Source: Kappaphycus alvarezii (lineage: Eukaryota > Rhodophyta > Florideophyceae > Gigartinales > Solieriaceae). From it: a stretch of DNA of 64,000 bases. Under the pieces are notes generated by a model, which saw only the letters and a program-made list of their open reading frames with translations, ran no database searches and had not been told where the DNA came from. Shown in pieces: positions 24,699 to 34,850 of the stretch. The translations under genes and the position numbers were made by a program. Positions within the stretch are counted from its first letter, which is position 1; each line of letters starts with the position of its first letter. The stretch lies in assembly GCA_002205965.3 (NCBI GenBank), contig NADL03000086.1:124001-188000 (forward strand). Reading direction: 5' to 3'.

Positions 24699-25650
24699 TG
24701 ACTAGCAAATGAAACCGTCAGGAGGGCGTGGGATCGGGCATGCGGCAATATGGCGTGGGACGCTGCGTGCAGTCCGTGCAACAGCGGCCTCCATGCTGCA
24801 TGGGGATGGAGAGAGGCTGTGTTCAGGGAGTGTAGCCATGGGCCGAACGGAATATGGCGGAGGGGGCGGAATTGTTGGATTGTATCTGGGTCGCTCACAT
24901 CAGCAAGCAGGGCATCACGCATGGAGACGATAGCCTCGCTGTGGCGAACACCATCGCAAATTCGCTTCTGCGCGGCGGGAGCTTTTGGCGGTACTGGCGG
25001 GAGGAGAGCCAGCGCTGGGGCCGTTGGTGGCGAGCGACTCGGCTCGAGCGTGGTGCGCTGTGAGGGCATCTGTGCAGGTGGCGCCGCGTTGGGAGCCCGT
25101 GTGGGCGCGCTGGAGGAGTTTGCGCAACGCGGTGCTTTGCCCTTTCTCATGGTGCCAACCGTCATCTCCACGTAGGCTGCGAATCATGACCGTGGTGGGA
25201 AGCATGTGAACGTGCAAGAAAGCGCGGGAGAAGGCGTCTTCGCCTGGCGTTCTTGCTGCGGCTTTGACCAAGTGGATGAAGAGTAGCACAAACTGGCTGA
25301 GAGACGTGGAGGAGACGTTTTGGAAGATGTTTGCTTGACGGTAGCGGATGCGGAGGGCATAGCGAGGGCTTGGCAAGGGATACAGAGACAGGGGAGTGGC
25401 GGCTTGAGTTGGCGTATCCATGACGGCGGGGTTTCTGCCGAGTGGCCAGCAGGAGGGGCCTGCGGGGCGATGTCCCGAGGCGCGGGTATTTGCACCGTCG
25501 ACTTTTGCAGGCTTTGCGGCGATGGTTGGCGGTAGGTTTACATTTGCAGAGGGGATGCGACAAATCAGACTCCACTATGACTTTGTCCCCATCAGCGTGG
25601 AGCGCGGCGACGTGGAAGCGTAGAGCGCGGATGGTTGGCGCCGACCCGGG
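24699..25650 (-). mobile_element. RLE-type LINE, copy B, 5' portion
   Basis: The N-terminal part of an RLE LINE on the minus strand. RQANIFQNVSSTSLSQFVLLF and VKAARTPGEDAFSRAFLHVHM (25.2-25.35 kb) match the N-terminus of the copy at 35-39 kb nearly residue by residue. RAHTGSQRG and LLADVSDPDTIQQ follow. The match continues to 24.70 kb (ARSVPRHIAACP then DGFIC), exactly where the AP-endonuclease LINE begins; the protein resumes at 21.36 kb. It is broken by frame changes. Its 5' end, at about 25650, lies only a few hundred bases from the start of the NADH dehydrogenase gene. Confidence 0.75.
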
Positions 25651-25975
25651 GCGGAGGAGGGAGCGTTGTGTTTAACAGGGGCACTCGGAGGACTACATGT
25701 AGTTTGGGCCTGTCTGGTGCTCTGTCGCCACCGGCTGGGTTGTATCACATGTCACCTCGCCACCAAATGCATACTCCCCCGCCAAACCGTCCGTACCCAT
25801 ATTCCACCACCGGGACGCAAGACGTAAGCGGGACCGACAGCGCAAAACGCAGGCTGTGCCATAACGGGAAACCTGATTGGTGGACGACTTTGCAATCTCC
25901 ACACAAAAGCAGGAGTTGCTGGAGCATGCGCGTCTCGCAGCATCGCAGGGTGCCCGACACACGCCCCCCCTCGCC

Positions 25976-27881
25976 ATGCACACACCACTCTTCCTTCCGT
26001 CTGCGGCATTGTGGAGACGCGGTGACGGGCTCCGCAGGCGCGTGGGTGAACGGGGTGAAATGCGGGGGCCGCGGTGCGGGCAGCGGCCACCATCCGTGCC
26101 ATCGACCCTGGAAATAGTGCTTGAGCGTTTATCAGACACTGTGTTGGACGCGCGGCAACACGTGACGCGTCTTGTATCGCCTTTGTCAAGGTCTAGCGTT
26201 GCGGGGGTGGATGGGTTGCAGGGACGGGTGGTGATTTTGGGGTCGGGATGGGCGGCACACTCGTTGATCAAGGTACTGGACCCTGCGGCGGTACCGAATG
26301 TGACGTTGATATCACCGCGGAACTTTTTCTTCTTCACGCCGTTGTTGAATGCGACTGCGGTGGGGACGGTGGAATTCCGGTCGATTGTAGAGCCGATTCG
26401 GAAGAGTAACCCATTGGTGAGTTACTTTGAGGCCGAGGCGGAGGGGATTGACTTTTCGAAACGGGTGGTGCATTGTGTGCGACGTGGGGATGGGGTGAGG
26501 GCGGGTGAGGGTGAGGGTAGTGTGTTTTCGGTGGAGTATGATATTCTGGTGATTGCGGTCGGGGAGAGTACGGCGACGTTTGGAGTGGGTGGGGCGAGAG
26601 AGTATGCGTATTTTCTAAAGGAGATTGCAGATGCGCGTAATTTGCGGTCAAAGTTATTGGAGACGTTGGAGAAGGCGGCGTTGCCGGTTTGGACGCGTGA
26701 GGAACGGGCGAGGATGCTGCATTTTGTGGTGGTTGGTGGCGGTCCGACGGGTAGGTTTGAAGGGTATTTTTCTGTGGAGGAGGAGGAGGGGGGAGGGATG
26801 AGTGACTGACATGGATGAGTTGCTTTTTGTTTGAGTGTGTTTGTGTGTGTGGTGGTGGTGATGGTGGAAGGATGCGAGTTTGCGGGGGAGTTGTCGGACT
26901 TTGTGGAAAAGGACCTCGGGCCGCGGTATGGGGAGGAATTGGTATGTGAGATTCGGGTGACGTTGCTGCAGTCTGGCAAGTCATTGCTGACGCAGTTTGA
27001 GAGGTCATTGCAGGAATTGGCGCTGGAGAACTTTCGGGATCGGGTGAGGGTGCGGTTGGGGGTGAGAGTGAAGGAGGTGAGGGAGGAGGAGGTTGTGTTG
27101 GAAGGGGGTGAGGAGATTGGGTACGGAGTGTTGGTGTGGGCGGCGGGGAATGGGATGAGGGAGATTGTGAGAAAGGTTGTGGAAGATGTGGGCGGGGAGG
27201 GGGAGGGGGAGGGGGGAAGAAGGAAGATTGATGTGGATGAATGGCTTCGGGTGAGTGGAGTGGACGATGTATTTGCGATGGGGGATTGCGCGAGAATGGC
27301 ACAAGGGCTGCCGGCCACTGCGCAGGTGGCGGGTCAACAAGGGGCTTACCTTGGACGTACGTGAAACATTTCAATGGGGGAGTGTTGATGTGGACGGACG
27401 GAGGGGGGGGACGATGGATGACTGACGTGTTTTTTGTGTTGCGGGAAAACAGGACTGCTGTCGAGAGCGGATTTGAACAATGTCAACAGGGCTGAGGGTC
27501 CTGTAGTGCGCGGCGGAGACGGCAAGGTGATGCGGGGGTTTCGGTTTCTGTCGTTGGGCATCATGGCGTATTTGGGCAATGATCGTGCGGCTGTGCAGGT
27601 GCAGACGGGCGATGATGGCAGCATCAACATTGGTGGTCGCGTGGCCTATGCATTGTGGAGGAGTGTGTATGCCGTCAAGCAGGTCGATGTGCGCAATCGC
27701 GTAGGTTTATATAATCGATTTTTGTTTTTGTTTGTTTTTGTTTTCGTTTGGGTGCGGAATTATTTTTCTACTGACCGAAATTGTCCCGACATACATGGTT
27801 TGCATTTTTTGGGTGAAGATTTTGGTCTTGTTTGACTATTTCAAGACGCGCGTGTTTGGCCGCGATATATCCCAGTTTTGA
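25976..27881 (+). CDS. Alternative (type II) NADH dehydrogenase, NDH-2
   Basis: Single-subunit flavoprotein that passes electrons from NADH to ubiquinone at the mitochondrial inner membrane without pumping protons. Four exons fit one intact frame: 25976-26750, 26871-27356, 27453-27700 and 27819-27881. Introns of 120, 96 and 118 bp start GTAGGT, GTACGT and GTAGGT and end AG. The spliced protein is 523 residues, normal for the family. The FAD-binding glycine motif VVILGSGW is near residue 88, followed by ISPRNFFFFTPLL and VGTVEFRSIVEPIR. The NADH-binding motif VVVGGGPTG (near 255) is split by intron 1. The second flavin block DVFAMGDCA comes later, and the tail FKTRVFGRDISQF is typical. The first ~30 residues are rich in Arg and hydrophobics, suiting a mitochondrial presequence. 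An in-frame ATG at 25877 would add 33 residues. No EF-hand is seen. Whether it faces the matrix or the outer side is unknown. Confidence 0.92.
26751..26870 (+). other. Intron 1 of the NDH-2 gene
   Basis: GTAGGT at the 5' end and GAAG at the 3' end. Splicing restores GGGPTG-C-EFAGEL, the conserved NADH-binding segment, in frame. The intron is GT-rich, with TGTGTG runs. Confidence 0.88.
27357..27452 (+). other. Intron 2 of the NDH-2 gene
   Basis: Starts GTACGT and ends ACAG, 96 bp. It joins GAYLG to an Arg codon followed by LLSRADLN in frame. Confidence 0.87.
27701..27818 (+). other. Intron 3 of the NDH-2 gene
   Basis: Starts GTAGGT and ends GAAG, 118 bp and T-rich. It joins VDVRNR to the last 20 codons ILVLFDYFKTRV..., giving the family's C-terminus. 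Confidence 0.87.
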
Positions 27882-28278
27882 GTCAAAACCATTCCGTCCC
27901 TCGCTCACACACAGCTTGCCAACAATCAAACCGCCTCGCCCCACACCCCCGCACCGCATCCCCGAGTCACACAAATCCCGAGTCCCCGCCATTGCATTTT
28001 CCTCCTTTTTCAAATTCAAAATTTAAATCCTCCTCCTATTCGACACGACCCACGACCCTCTAGACCCTATGACCCCATGACCCCATGACCCCGGCATTGC
28101 CTCGTGCCATCGCGGCCTCCGTTCCCTCCACCATCCCGCCATCCTCCCTCTACACACACCGCACACCGCGCACCGCACTCCGCACTCCGCAATAGTACAC
28201 CTACCGCACCGCCCATCCCGCTGCCAAAGTCGCCGCCATGCCGCCCGCACCACCCGCCTGCACCCCCTCGCTCCAGTC
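27882..28278. other. Intergenic region, C-rich on the plus strand
   Basis: About 400 bp between the NADH dehydrogenase stop and the start of the small membrane-protein gene. It is rich in CCC/ACC runs (for example CATGACCCCATGACCCC near 28.07 kb), suggesting an untranslated leader or promoter for the downstream gene. I see no clear TATA box. Confidence 0.4.
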
Positions 28279-28827
28279 ATGACCTCGTCGCATCACACCA
28301 CCCATCAATCCCTGCTCCCGTTATTCTTGTTGCTGCTGTTGCTGCTCCCATGCCCCCAACCATCAGCTGCACAGACCCTGCAGTTTGACCCGCCCTCATG
28401 TCGCACCTTCCGTCGCTTGCTAGCCGCACATACGGAAAAGGCCGTGTACCGTCGCCAGGTCGCCCTCCGACTTGCCGTCGCTTCCTTGGCCCTGTTTTTC
28501 GTCCCCGTCGTGCCCTTTCCGCTCGCCATTTCCGCACTCGTGCTTTCGTCCACCGCAGACACGTCTCAGAGGCATGCTTTGCTTGATATGGGTGTCACGT
28601 CGCGCAATTGGGAGTTTGTCAATACAAAGTGTGCCGCTTTGTTGGCTGTCGAACAATCAGCCGTTGATATTCTTCCGCGTATGACCATGCAAGGGAAAAG
28701 TCGTATCGTATTTGTCATTGCGGGCCTGGCTTTTGCCTATGCCGCCGTTTTGCATATCCTGTCTCTGCTCTTTTGTTGTTTTCAATGCACTACCGTCACC
28801 GAGCATCCTGATGTGTGCGATTGTTAG
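28279..28827 (+). CDS. Orphan 182-residue membrane protein
   Basis: I do not recognise a family. The frame is a single exon of 182 codons. Residues 11-24 form a leucine-rich hydrophobic stretch (SLLPLFLLLL onwards) followed by PCPQPSAA, which looks like a signal peptide. Residues 61-90 are a long hydrophobic segment interrupted by FVPVVPFP, possibly one helix or a hairpin. Residues 142-167 form a further helix, ending in a cysteine-rich tail (CCFQC, then C and CDC at the end). A charged stretch with paired arginines (residues 42-60) precedes the second segment. The gene follows NDH-2 on the same strand and is convergent with the F-box/LRR gene, whose stop is 134 bp away. GC content matches its neighbours, so it is likely a host gene. 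A role at a membrane is inferred only from hydropathy. Confidence 0.6.
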   Translation: MTSSHHTTHQSLLPLFLLLLLLLPCPQPSAAQTLQFDPPSCRTFRRLLAAHTEKAVYRRQVALRLAVASLALFFVPVVPFPLAISALVLSSTADTSQRHALLDMGVTSRNWEFVNTKCAALLAVEQSAVDILPRMTMQGKSRIVFVIAGLAFAYAAVLHILSLLFCCFQCTTVTEHPDVCDC

Positions 28828-28961
28828 CTATTGTTTTACCGTCTTGCAATCCTCGTCGTCTTGCCGCAACCACCGGCCATACAACCCCGCCTCTCTCTAC
28901 ACTCGCTTTTCACATTCCAACTCCCAATATACAGTACAACTACCAACCCTACCCGCTTGCC

Positions 28962-30533
28962 TCATCGCACATAGTCTATCCCGCAGATGCTGATCCGGTT
29001 CATTCGCCCGCGCAGCCGGTAGCACGCCTCCCTTAGCTCCGTATTGTTGGACCGGCTCTCGTTTGTCGTCCTGTCCACAATCACCAGGCTCCTCAGCTTG
29101 TCGCACCCATACACCGCCTGCACCACCTCCACCAGCGTTCCCGTCTCAATCACCTCCCTCTCCCCTGCCGTGCGGAACCCAAACGTCACACTCACCTTAC
29201 TCAGCACCCGCGAGCACCGTCTCACCGTCTCCCGAAACGCGTCCATATCAAACTTTTGACCCCCAATATGCAGCTCCCTCAATTCGTTTGCATATCGCGC
29301 AAGCAGTACCAATGCACTACTTGCCAACGCCCGCTCCAACCCCCGCACAAAAAAGCTCATCGACAGCCGCTCCAGATTCCCCGCCACTCCCTTGAGGATC
29401 GATTCCAGCGCCGACTCTGTTAGCGTCGACGCGCAGTCCAGCCTCAACTCCCGCAGTTTCTTGCACTGTCTTCCCACCTCCCACAGACTCTCATCGTGTG
29501 CCAGTTGACTCCGGTATCGTAATGTTACAATCTGCGCCCCCAGCACGTCGATCACGTCCCCGTTGTACGCGTGCGAAAACAGCGAGCTCCCGTGCGAAAT
29601 CGACACCTCCGTGTCCTGGCACCCGTCCGCAATCCCCTCCAGGTCACCGCGAAGCAACTGCGACTGCTCCAGCTCCAGCGTCTTCAGCTGCTTGCCATAT
29701 CTCCGGCACAGTCTTGCGCATGCCCCGCCCAGTGTCGGTCCTAGGTGGTAAAAGTGCAGGTGCCGTAAATCCACGCAGTACCGTCCAATCTGCTCCAGCA
29801 GCGCGTCCTCCTCCATGTCCATAATCCAAAAGCGAGTGGCCCCCAACGACAACCGTTGCAGTCCCGGCCCAATACCCATCCACACGTTGGTCCAGTCGTG
29901 GTCAAACATGCTCAACCGAAGCGCCAGGCTCTCCAGCAACCCGCAATACTTGCCCATAGCCATCAGCTGTCTCTCCGACAACGCCATACCCGTGGCACCC
30001 ACAATCTCCAAATCGCGCAACGTACGCCGCGACTGTTCCAATATCCTCTCCAACGGATACTCTCTATTCACATCACGCAGCGACAACCTTCTCAGCGCCA
30101 CCACACTCCTGATGTAACTCTCCACCCATGTGGTGCGCGGCAAACTCTTTGTAATCAACAACTCCCTCAAACTGCCGCCCGCCAAACGCAGCACGGCGGC
30201 GAGATGGGCGACATCGGTCGGGGTCCGCGCATCAATGACGACGCCCGCGGTGGGCGGGGTGTACAACAAATCCTCGCGATAACGTTCAGGACGTGTGCGA
30301 ATGGAGGTCAAACGGGCGCGGAAGAGGTCCCTTGCGCGCGTGCAGGTGAGGGCAAAAGCCATGGCGTTGCGGGCATCGATGACATTATCCCAGAGCGGCT
30401 CTCGGGCACGAGGACGGGACGAAAGATAGCGTAATATCAAATCGAGGACCTCGTTTGGCAAATGCAGGATAGTGACTTGGGAATGTGAGACGGTGGAGGA
30501 GTCAGAGTGGGAGTCCGAGGTGGAAAGAGACAT
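28962..30533 (-). CDS. F-box / leucine-rich-repeat protein
   Basis: Probable substrate-recognition subunit of an SCF-type ubiquitin ligase. From the chosen ATG at 30533 the protein has 523 residues. A serine-rich start (MSLSTSDSHSDSSTVS) is followed by an F-box (LPNEVLDLILRYL, then ALTCTRARDLFRARL; about residues 22-75). The rest is a series of degenerate leucine-rich repeats, for example LRELLITKSLP, LRRLSLRDVN, LRDLEIVGATG, LQRLSLGATRFW, LKTLELEQSQ, LRELRLDCAST and LRELHIGGQ. The frame stays open upstream to 31475, but that part (residues 1-314 of the longer form) is a low-complexity proline/serine run, so I prefer the start just before the F-box. No stop interrupts the gene. It ends 134 bp from the convergent membrane-protein gene. 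F-box and LRR roles are from family knowledge; its substrate is unknown. Confidence 0.75.
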   Translation of the reverse strand: MSLSTSDSHSDSSTVSHSQVTILHLPNEVLDLILRYLSSRPRAREPLWDNVIDARNAMAFALTCTRARDLFRARLTSIRTRPERYREDLLYTPPTAGVVIDARTPTDVAHLAAVLRLAGGSLRELLITKSLPRTTWVESYIRSVVALRRLSLRDVNREYPLERILEQSRRTLRDLEIVGATGMALSERQLMAMGKYCGLLESLALRLSMFDHDWTNVWMGIGPGLQRLSLGATRFWIMDMEEDALLEQIGRYCVDLRHLHFYHLGPTLGGACARLCRRYGKQLKTLELEQSQLLRGDLEGIADGCQDTEVSISHGSSLFSHAYNGDVIDVLGAQIVTLRYRSQLAHDESLWEVGRQCKKLRELRLDCASTLTESALESILKGVAGNLERLSMSFFVRGLERALASSALVLLARYANELRELHIGGQKFDMDAFRETVRRCSRVLSKVSVTFGFRTAGEREVIETGTLVEVVQAVYGCDKLRSLVIVDRTTNESRSNNTELREACYRLRGRMNRISICGIDYVR

Positions 30534-31475
30534 GGTAGGAGAGTGGGAGGGTAGTTCACGGGGGATGGGGCGGGGAAAGGGGACGGGGATGGAAGGTGGA
30601 AGTTGGAATGGGGTTGGGAAGGGGGACGGGGCGAGGGAGGGAATGATGCGACGGGGCGCGGCGGGAGAGGGGAGGGGGAACGGGGCGTAGGCGAGGACGT
30701 TGCCTGCTGGGTCGAGGGGTTGGGGGTTTTGCAGACCGCGGACCATGTTTGACCAGGAGGCATAGCGGGGTGTTGCTTCTGGAGGGGGGCTTGAGGGTGG
30801 TGTGGAGGGCGGCGTATTGGAGGAGGTGATGGGGGAGATGTGGGTGTTGGGGCTCTCTGGGGCGGGGCGGGCGGGGCGGGGGAGGAGGGGGGAGAAGGTG
30901 GGGTGTTGGCATGTTGGGGGTTGGGAGAGTAGGGCAGGTGGAGGAGAGGGGGGCGGGGGCCTTGTGCAGCAGAGGAGGCGGATAAGGAAAGGGGGCATAG
31001 TGGGGGTGTGGCGAAGCAGGGAGTGGGGAGGGGGTGGGAGAGGGCGGGGGGGAGAAAAGGGGGGAGGTGGGGCGTTATGTGGGGGAGGGAAAGGATAGGA
31101 GGGGCATGGTTGGGTTGGAAAAGAGGGGATTGAGTGTGTGGAGGAGGCGAGAATGGTGAAAGGGGTTTCTGTTAGGCGGGGTAGTTGGTGCGTTGGTGGC
31201 AAGGCCCAACGGACGGGCGAGCGGGAAACGGGGGAAGGTGAAATACCCCTGGCAGTTGCATTGCCTCGCCTCTCGTCGCCTCGACTTGCATTGCTTTGCA
31301 CTGCATTGCATTGCCAGCAGGGCCCCATTCCACACCGAGGGGCAGGGCGGAGTAGGAGGGGGAGCGCGACTCGTACTCGTCTAGTTGTGGCGTCAACATT
31401 GCCCGTTTCATTTATGAGATACATCCAATCAGCGACTGCCACCTGGATATTCTTACAGTGTAATTCGTAATGCAC
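30534..31475 (-). other. Proline-rich open leader of the F-box/LRR gene
   Basis: Reading on the minus strand, the F-box/LRR frame continues open for another 314 codons, made mainly of Pro, Ser, Thr and Arg with runs such as PPPPSPPPALLSQPP. The DNA is extremely G-rich on the plus strand. It may be an untranslated leader or promoter, a long disordered extension, or carry an alternative start (ATG near 31.0 kb or 30.75 kb). Composition alone explains the lack of stops. Confidence 0.4.
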
Positions 31476-32320
31476 AATAAGTGACAGTTAATTTGTCGAG
31501 CAGTGCATGACAAATGCAAACATTGCCTTGGCCAAACGGCGCCTCTCTCGCGACAATTCCACATGCGCTCTCTCTCCAAGCCCTGGCAGGCGTTGCGTGA
31601 TGGTCTTGCACTGTAAAGTCATCCAGTTGCCATTCAGTCCACGTGTACTGTAAGCACACAGGGTTTCCACAAACCTCTCCCAACGGCATATCCACACCCA
31701 TCCTCCCCCCCCCTCGCCGCGTCTACCAACCGCTCTGCGTTCGTCACTCTCTCTCACGCCCACGCATCAAAGTCCAACACCTCGATATCCCCCGCCATGT
31801 CGAAGCCCTCGCCGGGGTCCTCTGCTCACCTTTTGGCCCTCGAGCCGCAATCACTTCACTATTGTAAAGGGAGCACTTTGCATCCCCCGCAACTACTCCC
31901 AACATCCACAGCTCTACACAGGCATCATCCAGATCGCATGCGACCGCAAGTGGCATCCGCTGCTACTCCACAATGATGATCATTCCCAATACGCCACAGT
32001 GCACCCCCCCCCTTTGCCCATCTCAACACGCATTCCACGCCTGTAACCACATACCGACTGCACCCCCAACACACACGCCCCCGTCCGACGCCCGCGTTGG
32101 CGTGCGGTGCGGTGCCGCATGTTTGACACATTCCATACGTCGGCACTGCCCTCACAGCCACATTGCGTGCGACGACAGCCACCCGGCTGCACGTAGTAAT
32201 CATGTGCCAATCACCACAGCTAGATATGGGGACGGGAACAGACGCGCTTTTGCCATAGATCGCGATGGAGGTGTCCTTTCTGCTCTGTAACGCGGTTCCA
32301 GCATGCCCAATGTAGAGAAA
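31476..32320 (+). other. Intergenic stretch with a possible exon remnant
   Basis: Mostly non-coding. On the plus strand from about 31830 to 32046 one frame reads KGALCIPRNYSQHPQLYTG followed by IIQIACDRKWHPLLLHNDDH and ends in a stop. This looks more protein-like than its surroundings. A neighbouring frame just upstream reads LDIPRHVEALAGVL. I know no matching family. It may be a remnant of a host gene with an intron near 31.82 kb, or chance. Confidence 0.25.
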
Positions 32321-32880
32321 CTTTACTGCATCAAGTTAATATCGACGGTCCAGAGCAGGAACCTACTATGTCGCTAGCAAAGTGCTAACCGGGTGGTCCA
32401 CGTCGACCACGTGCAAAGTGTGCGGGACACGATAACATTCGCCAGAGACGACCACCTCGTGGCACTAATGCGTCGATATATTCTACTTCGAATAACTCTA
32501 ACAGATGTATGCCACTTTCCCGCGATGCGCGGGAGAAGGCCAACGCAGGGAATCGAAAGCCAGCGGTTCGAAATCAAAGTTGGGGGCCTGTGTGGGGTTG
32601 TCAGAAGGGGCGGGAGTCGACGCGACAGTTTGCGGTCCAGGTCAGTGACCTTGTTGCGGTGCACAACTGACGCAGTAACTCCCACTTGACGGGTATCCCT
32701 TGATCGTACGTCGGCCTTGAACAGTGATGCGACGGTGATGTCGCAAGCGATGGGGCGCTTCGCAGTGCCATCGGGAGCTGGCGGTGGCTGGACGAGGATG
32801 TCAGCGGGTCTTAGCTCGGTGCCTGGCACCAGTAGCGGAACCTCAAACTTGCAGTCCAGACCGGCTGCACGGGCGATACA

Positions 32881-32950
32881 GCCGGCAATGACGTTGCGTA
32901 TACGGCCGGCAATGACGTTGCGTATACAGCCGGCAATGACGTTGCGTAGC
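32881..32950 (-). repeat. 24-bp in-frame triplicate inside the LINE endonuclease
   Basis: Three near-identical tandem copies of GCCGGCAATGACGTTGCGTA plus 4 bp (starting at 32881, 32905 and 32929). On the coding strand they give RNVIAG(C/R)I three times between the HRHDS and ARAAGL blocks. The other copies of this LINE have the segment once, so it is a local expansion in copy D that keeps the frame. Confidence 0.85.
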
Positions 32951-34627
32951 GAGTCATGCCGGTGTTCGCGACCGAAACCAGAAGGACACAGGTCCACTGC
33001 GTGGTCTCCTAGCCTGTCCATGGGTCGTTTGCAATGCTCACAGTTCGGAAGGAGCGAGTCATCGTAAACAGACAGTCCAAGGTAGCGACGTCCCATGGCC
33101 TTCCAATGTACTGCCGACACTTCCGTGTAATGCGAGGCCGCGTATCCGGTTCCTCACTGCGGCGACGGCCTGATTGTCTGGATTTGGGCAACGATCCCAG
33201 ACGTCGTGCCAGGGTGCCTTGGCCAGCGCCTCCTGCTACACATCCTTTAGGTACGTTTGCAGGTGGGTGTGCTCTGCAGAGAGGGGACGCGGGTCCAAGG
33301 AACCCAGATGGACGGAGTAGGGACGGTCGGGTATGCGGAGGACAAACTCGCGCATGGGAACGGCAGCTTGACGGAGGAAGAACGACTTATCTTGGTGGCA
33401 TCGAGAGCCAGTGAGGGCGGTGGAGCGTGGTCCGATGTGTGCCCCAGACCTGACACGGGCAGGTGCTGCATCGATGAGACTTGCAGCCGCGGCACCGAGG
33501 AGGAATGGTTCGATAAGTGAGAATCCGAGACTACCAAGTCGGAACGGCAGTGTGGCCAGCGACTATGCCTCGTCGGACAGCGTGATACCATAAAGCTACG
33601 TAAAGTACGTCCATTGAAGGTCGTCAAAAGCTTCGGCAGCGGTACGGGCGTGTGTCGGACGAGCAAGTTTGAAAACACATTGTCTACTAGACATGCAGAC
33701 GCGCAGACGCGATGCATGTGATGGCAGGCGCGAAGGTCGGCAACGTTGTGGAGCAGCTGGAGTGTGCAGCGGGAACTTTCAATTCTTGCGCGGAGGAACG
33801 AGTTGGTGAACTCCCGGTTGCCAAGCGGCGCCCCCAGAAGTTCAAACCCGTCCAAGGAGCACTCCTGGAGGCGGAACTCACGGAGAAAGGCTTCGCGCTC
33901 TGGTCGTCGCGCAGTTGGCCAGCAGATGCAAGTCTTGTCCGTGTTAACGTGCAGGCCGTCGGCAGGTCCCTCGTTCCGAAGGATCCGAAGGGCACGCCGA
34001 AGGTCGGGCAGGGATCCCATGAGGGTGCCGTCGACAGCATACCACTGGTTCAGGATGATACCTGTCTCCCCGGCGATCCGCCGGATGAGTGGGCTGGATT
34101 GTGAGGGAGAACTAGAGCATGCTCGCCGGGTCCCCTTGCTGAGTGCCTTGAGCATTAACGGTGGTTGTATGGTCACGATTTGCAGCGATCAACTGAGGTT
34201 GTGTCCGCCCGTACACCATGTTCACCAACCGGGCCAGGACTGGGGCAAGTGAGAGCAGCCGAGCTAGCATAGACTGACGATCGACGCGGTTGAAAGCGTT
34301 CTGCGCGTCAATAAGGACTGTAGCGGTGTCGACGCGACAAGAGAAACGTCGAAGCAGCATACGCGTGTCGTGGACGATTGCGTCCATCCCGGCCATGATC
34401 CCTTGCCAATTGGAATGGCGCGGGAAGGCACAAGAGTCGTCAATTGCGGCGGGTAGCAGCGTCTTCGTCACGAGGCGGCGGCGGATCGACCCGATAGCGA
34501 TAGGCCAGATCTTGTTAGGCTTTGGTCGTAGAGGCAGCAAATAATCGCGGCAGCCAGGGGCGGGAGGACAGAGCTCGGTAGATCACCGCTCGCAATACGC
34601 GCGACGAGTTTGGTGAGCACCTGCTTG

Positions 34628-34635
34628 CCCAGGAC
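34628..34635. repeat. hAT target site duplication, left
   Basis: CCCAGGAC, identical to 42855-42862 on the far side of the hAT element. Eight base pairs is the standard duplication length of hAT transposons. Confidence 0.92.
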
Positions 34636-34689
34636 TAGTGATGGCCGGTAATAAAAAAAAAATTATTCCATGACAGGCACTTCATAAAT

Positions 34690-34785
34690 GTTTACATTGT
34701 AAGCCTTTACCATCACGACATCCCTCAGGGAACAGCTGACCATATTTTTCATGCATTAAAAACACCCCAAATTTCCCCCCTTAAT
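34690..34785 (+). repeat. Dispersed ~130-bp repeat, copy 4 (partial)
   Basis: Carries the closing block CATATTTTTCATGCATTAAA then ACACCCCAAATTTCCCCCC, nearly identical to the end of copy 1 (7881-8017), and weaker similarity before it. It lies near the left end of the hAT element. Confidence 0.5.
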
Positions 34786-34850
34786 AAATAGAAATATTGT
34801 ATTACCGGGTAATTTAATTCCCTCTCAGACCGAGACAGGAATAATTCCTA

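Larger units (their letters stand above)
32321..34635 (-). mobile_element. RLE-type LINE, copy D (split by the hAT element)
   Basis: A minus-strand non-LTR retrotransposon with a restriction-like endonuclease. From 5' to 3': GKQVLTKLVARIASGDLP near 34.6 kb; RPIAIGSIRRRLVTKTLLP; VLIDAQNAFNRVDRQS; AQGTQQGDPASML near 34.13 kb; and YAVDG near 34.03 kb, where the active site should read YADDG, so the polymerase is dead. The endonuclease part (33120-32374) has the zinc knuckle CEHCKRPMDRLGDHAVDLC, HRHDS, LVPGTELRPADILV and RPIACDITVAS, which fit the PD-(D/E)XK fold of R2-type elements. The coding end HVVDVDHPVST precedes a ~55-bp 3' tail ending in TAAAG. Several frame changes break it. The hAT transposon inserted at 34636; about 30 bp of this LINE continue at 42863. 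Confidence 0.8.

Noticed and set aside
26334-27374. Long minus-strand proline/serine-rich open frame
   Set aside because: It lies opposite the NDH-2 exons, whose motifs and splice sites are convincing; the open frame results from the G-rich coding strand.
29044-30434. Several plus-strand open frames of 60-190 codons
   Set aside because: They lie opposite the intact F-box/LRR coding region and are composed of its complement; shadows only.
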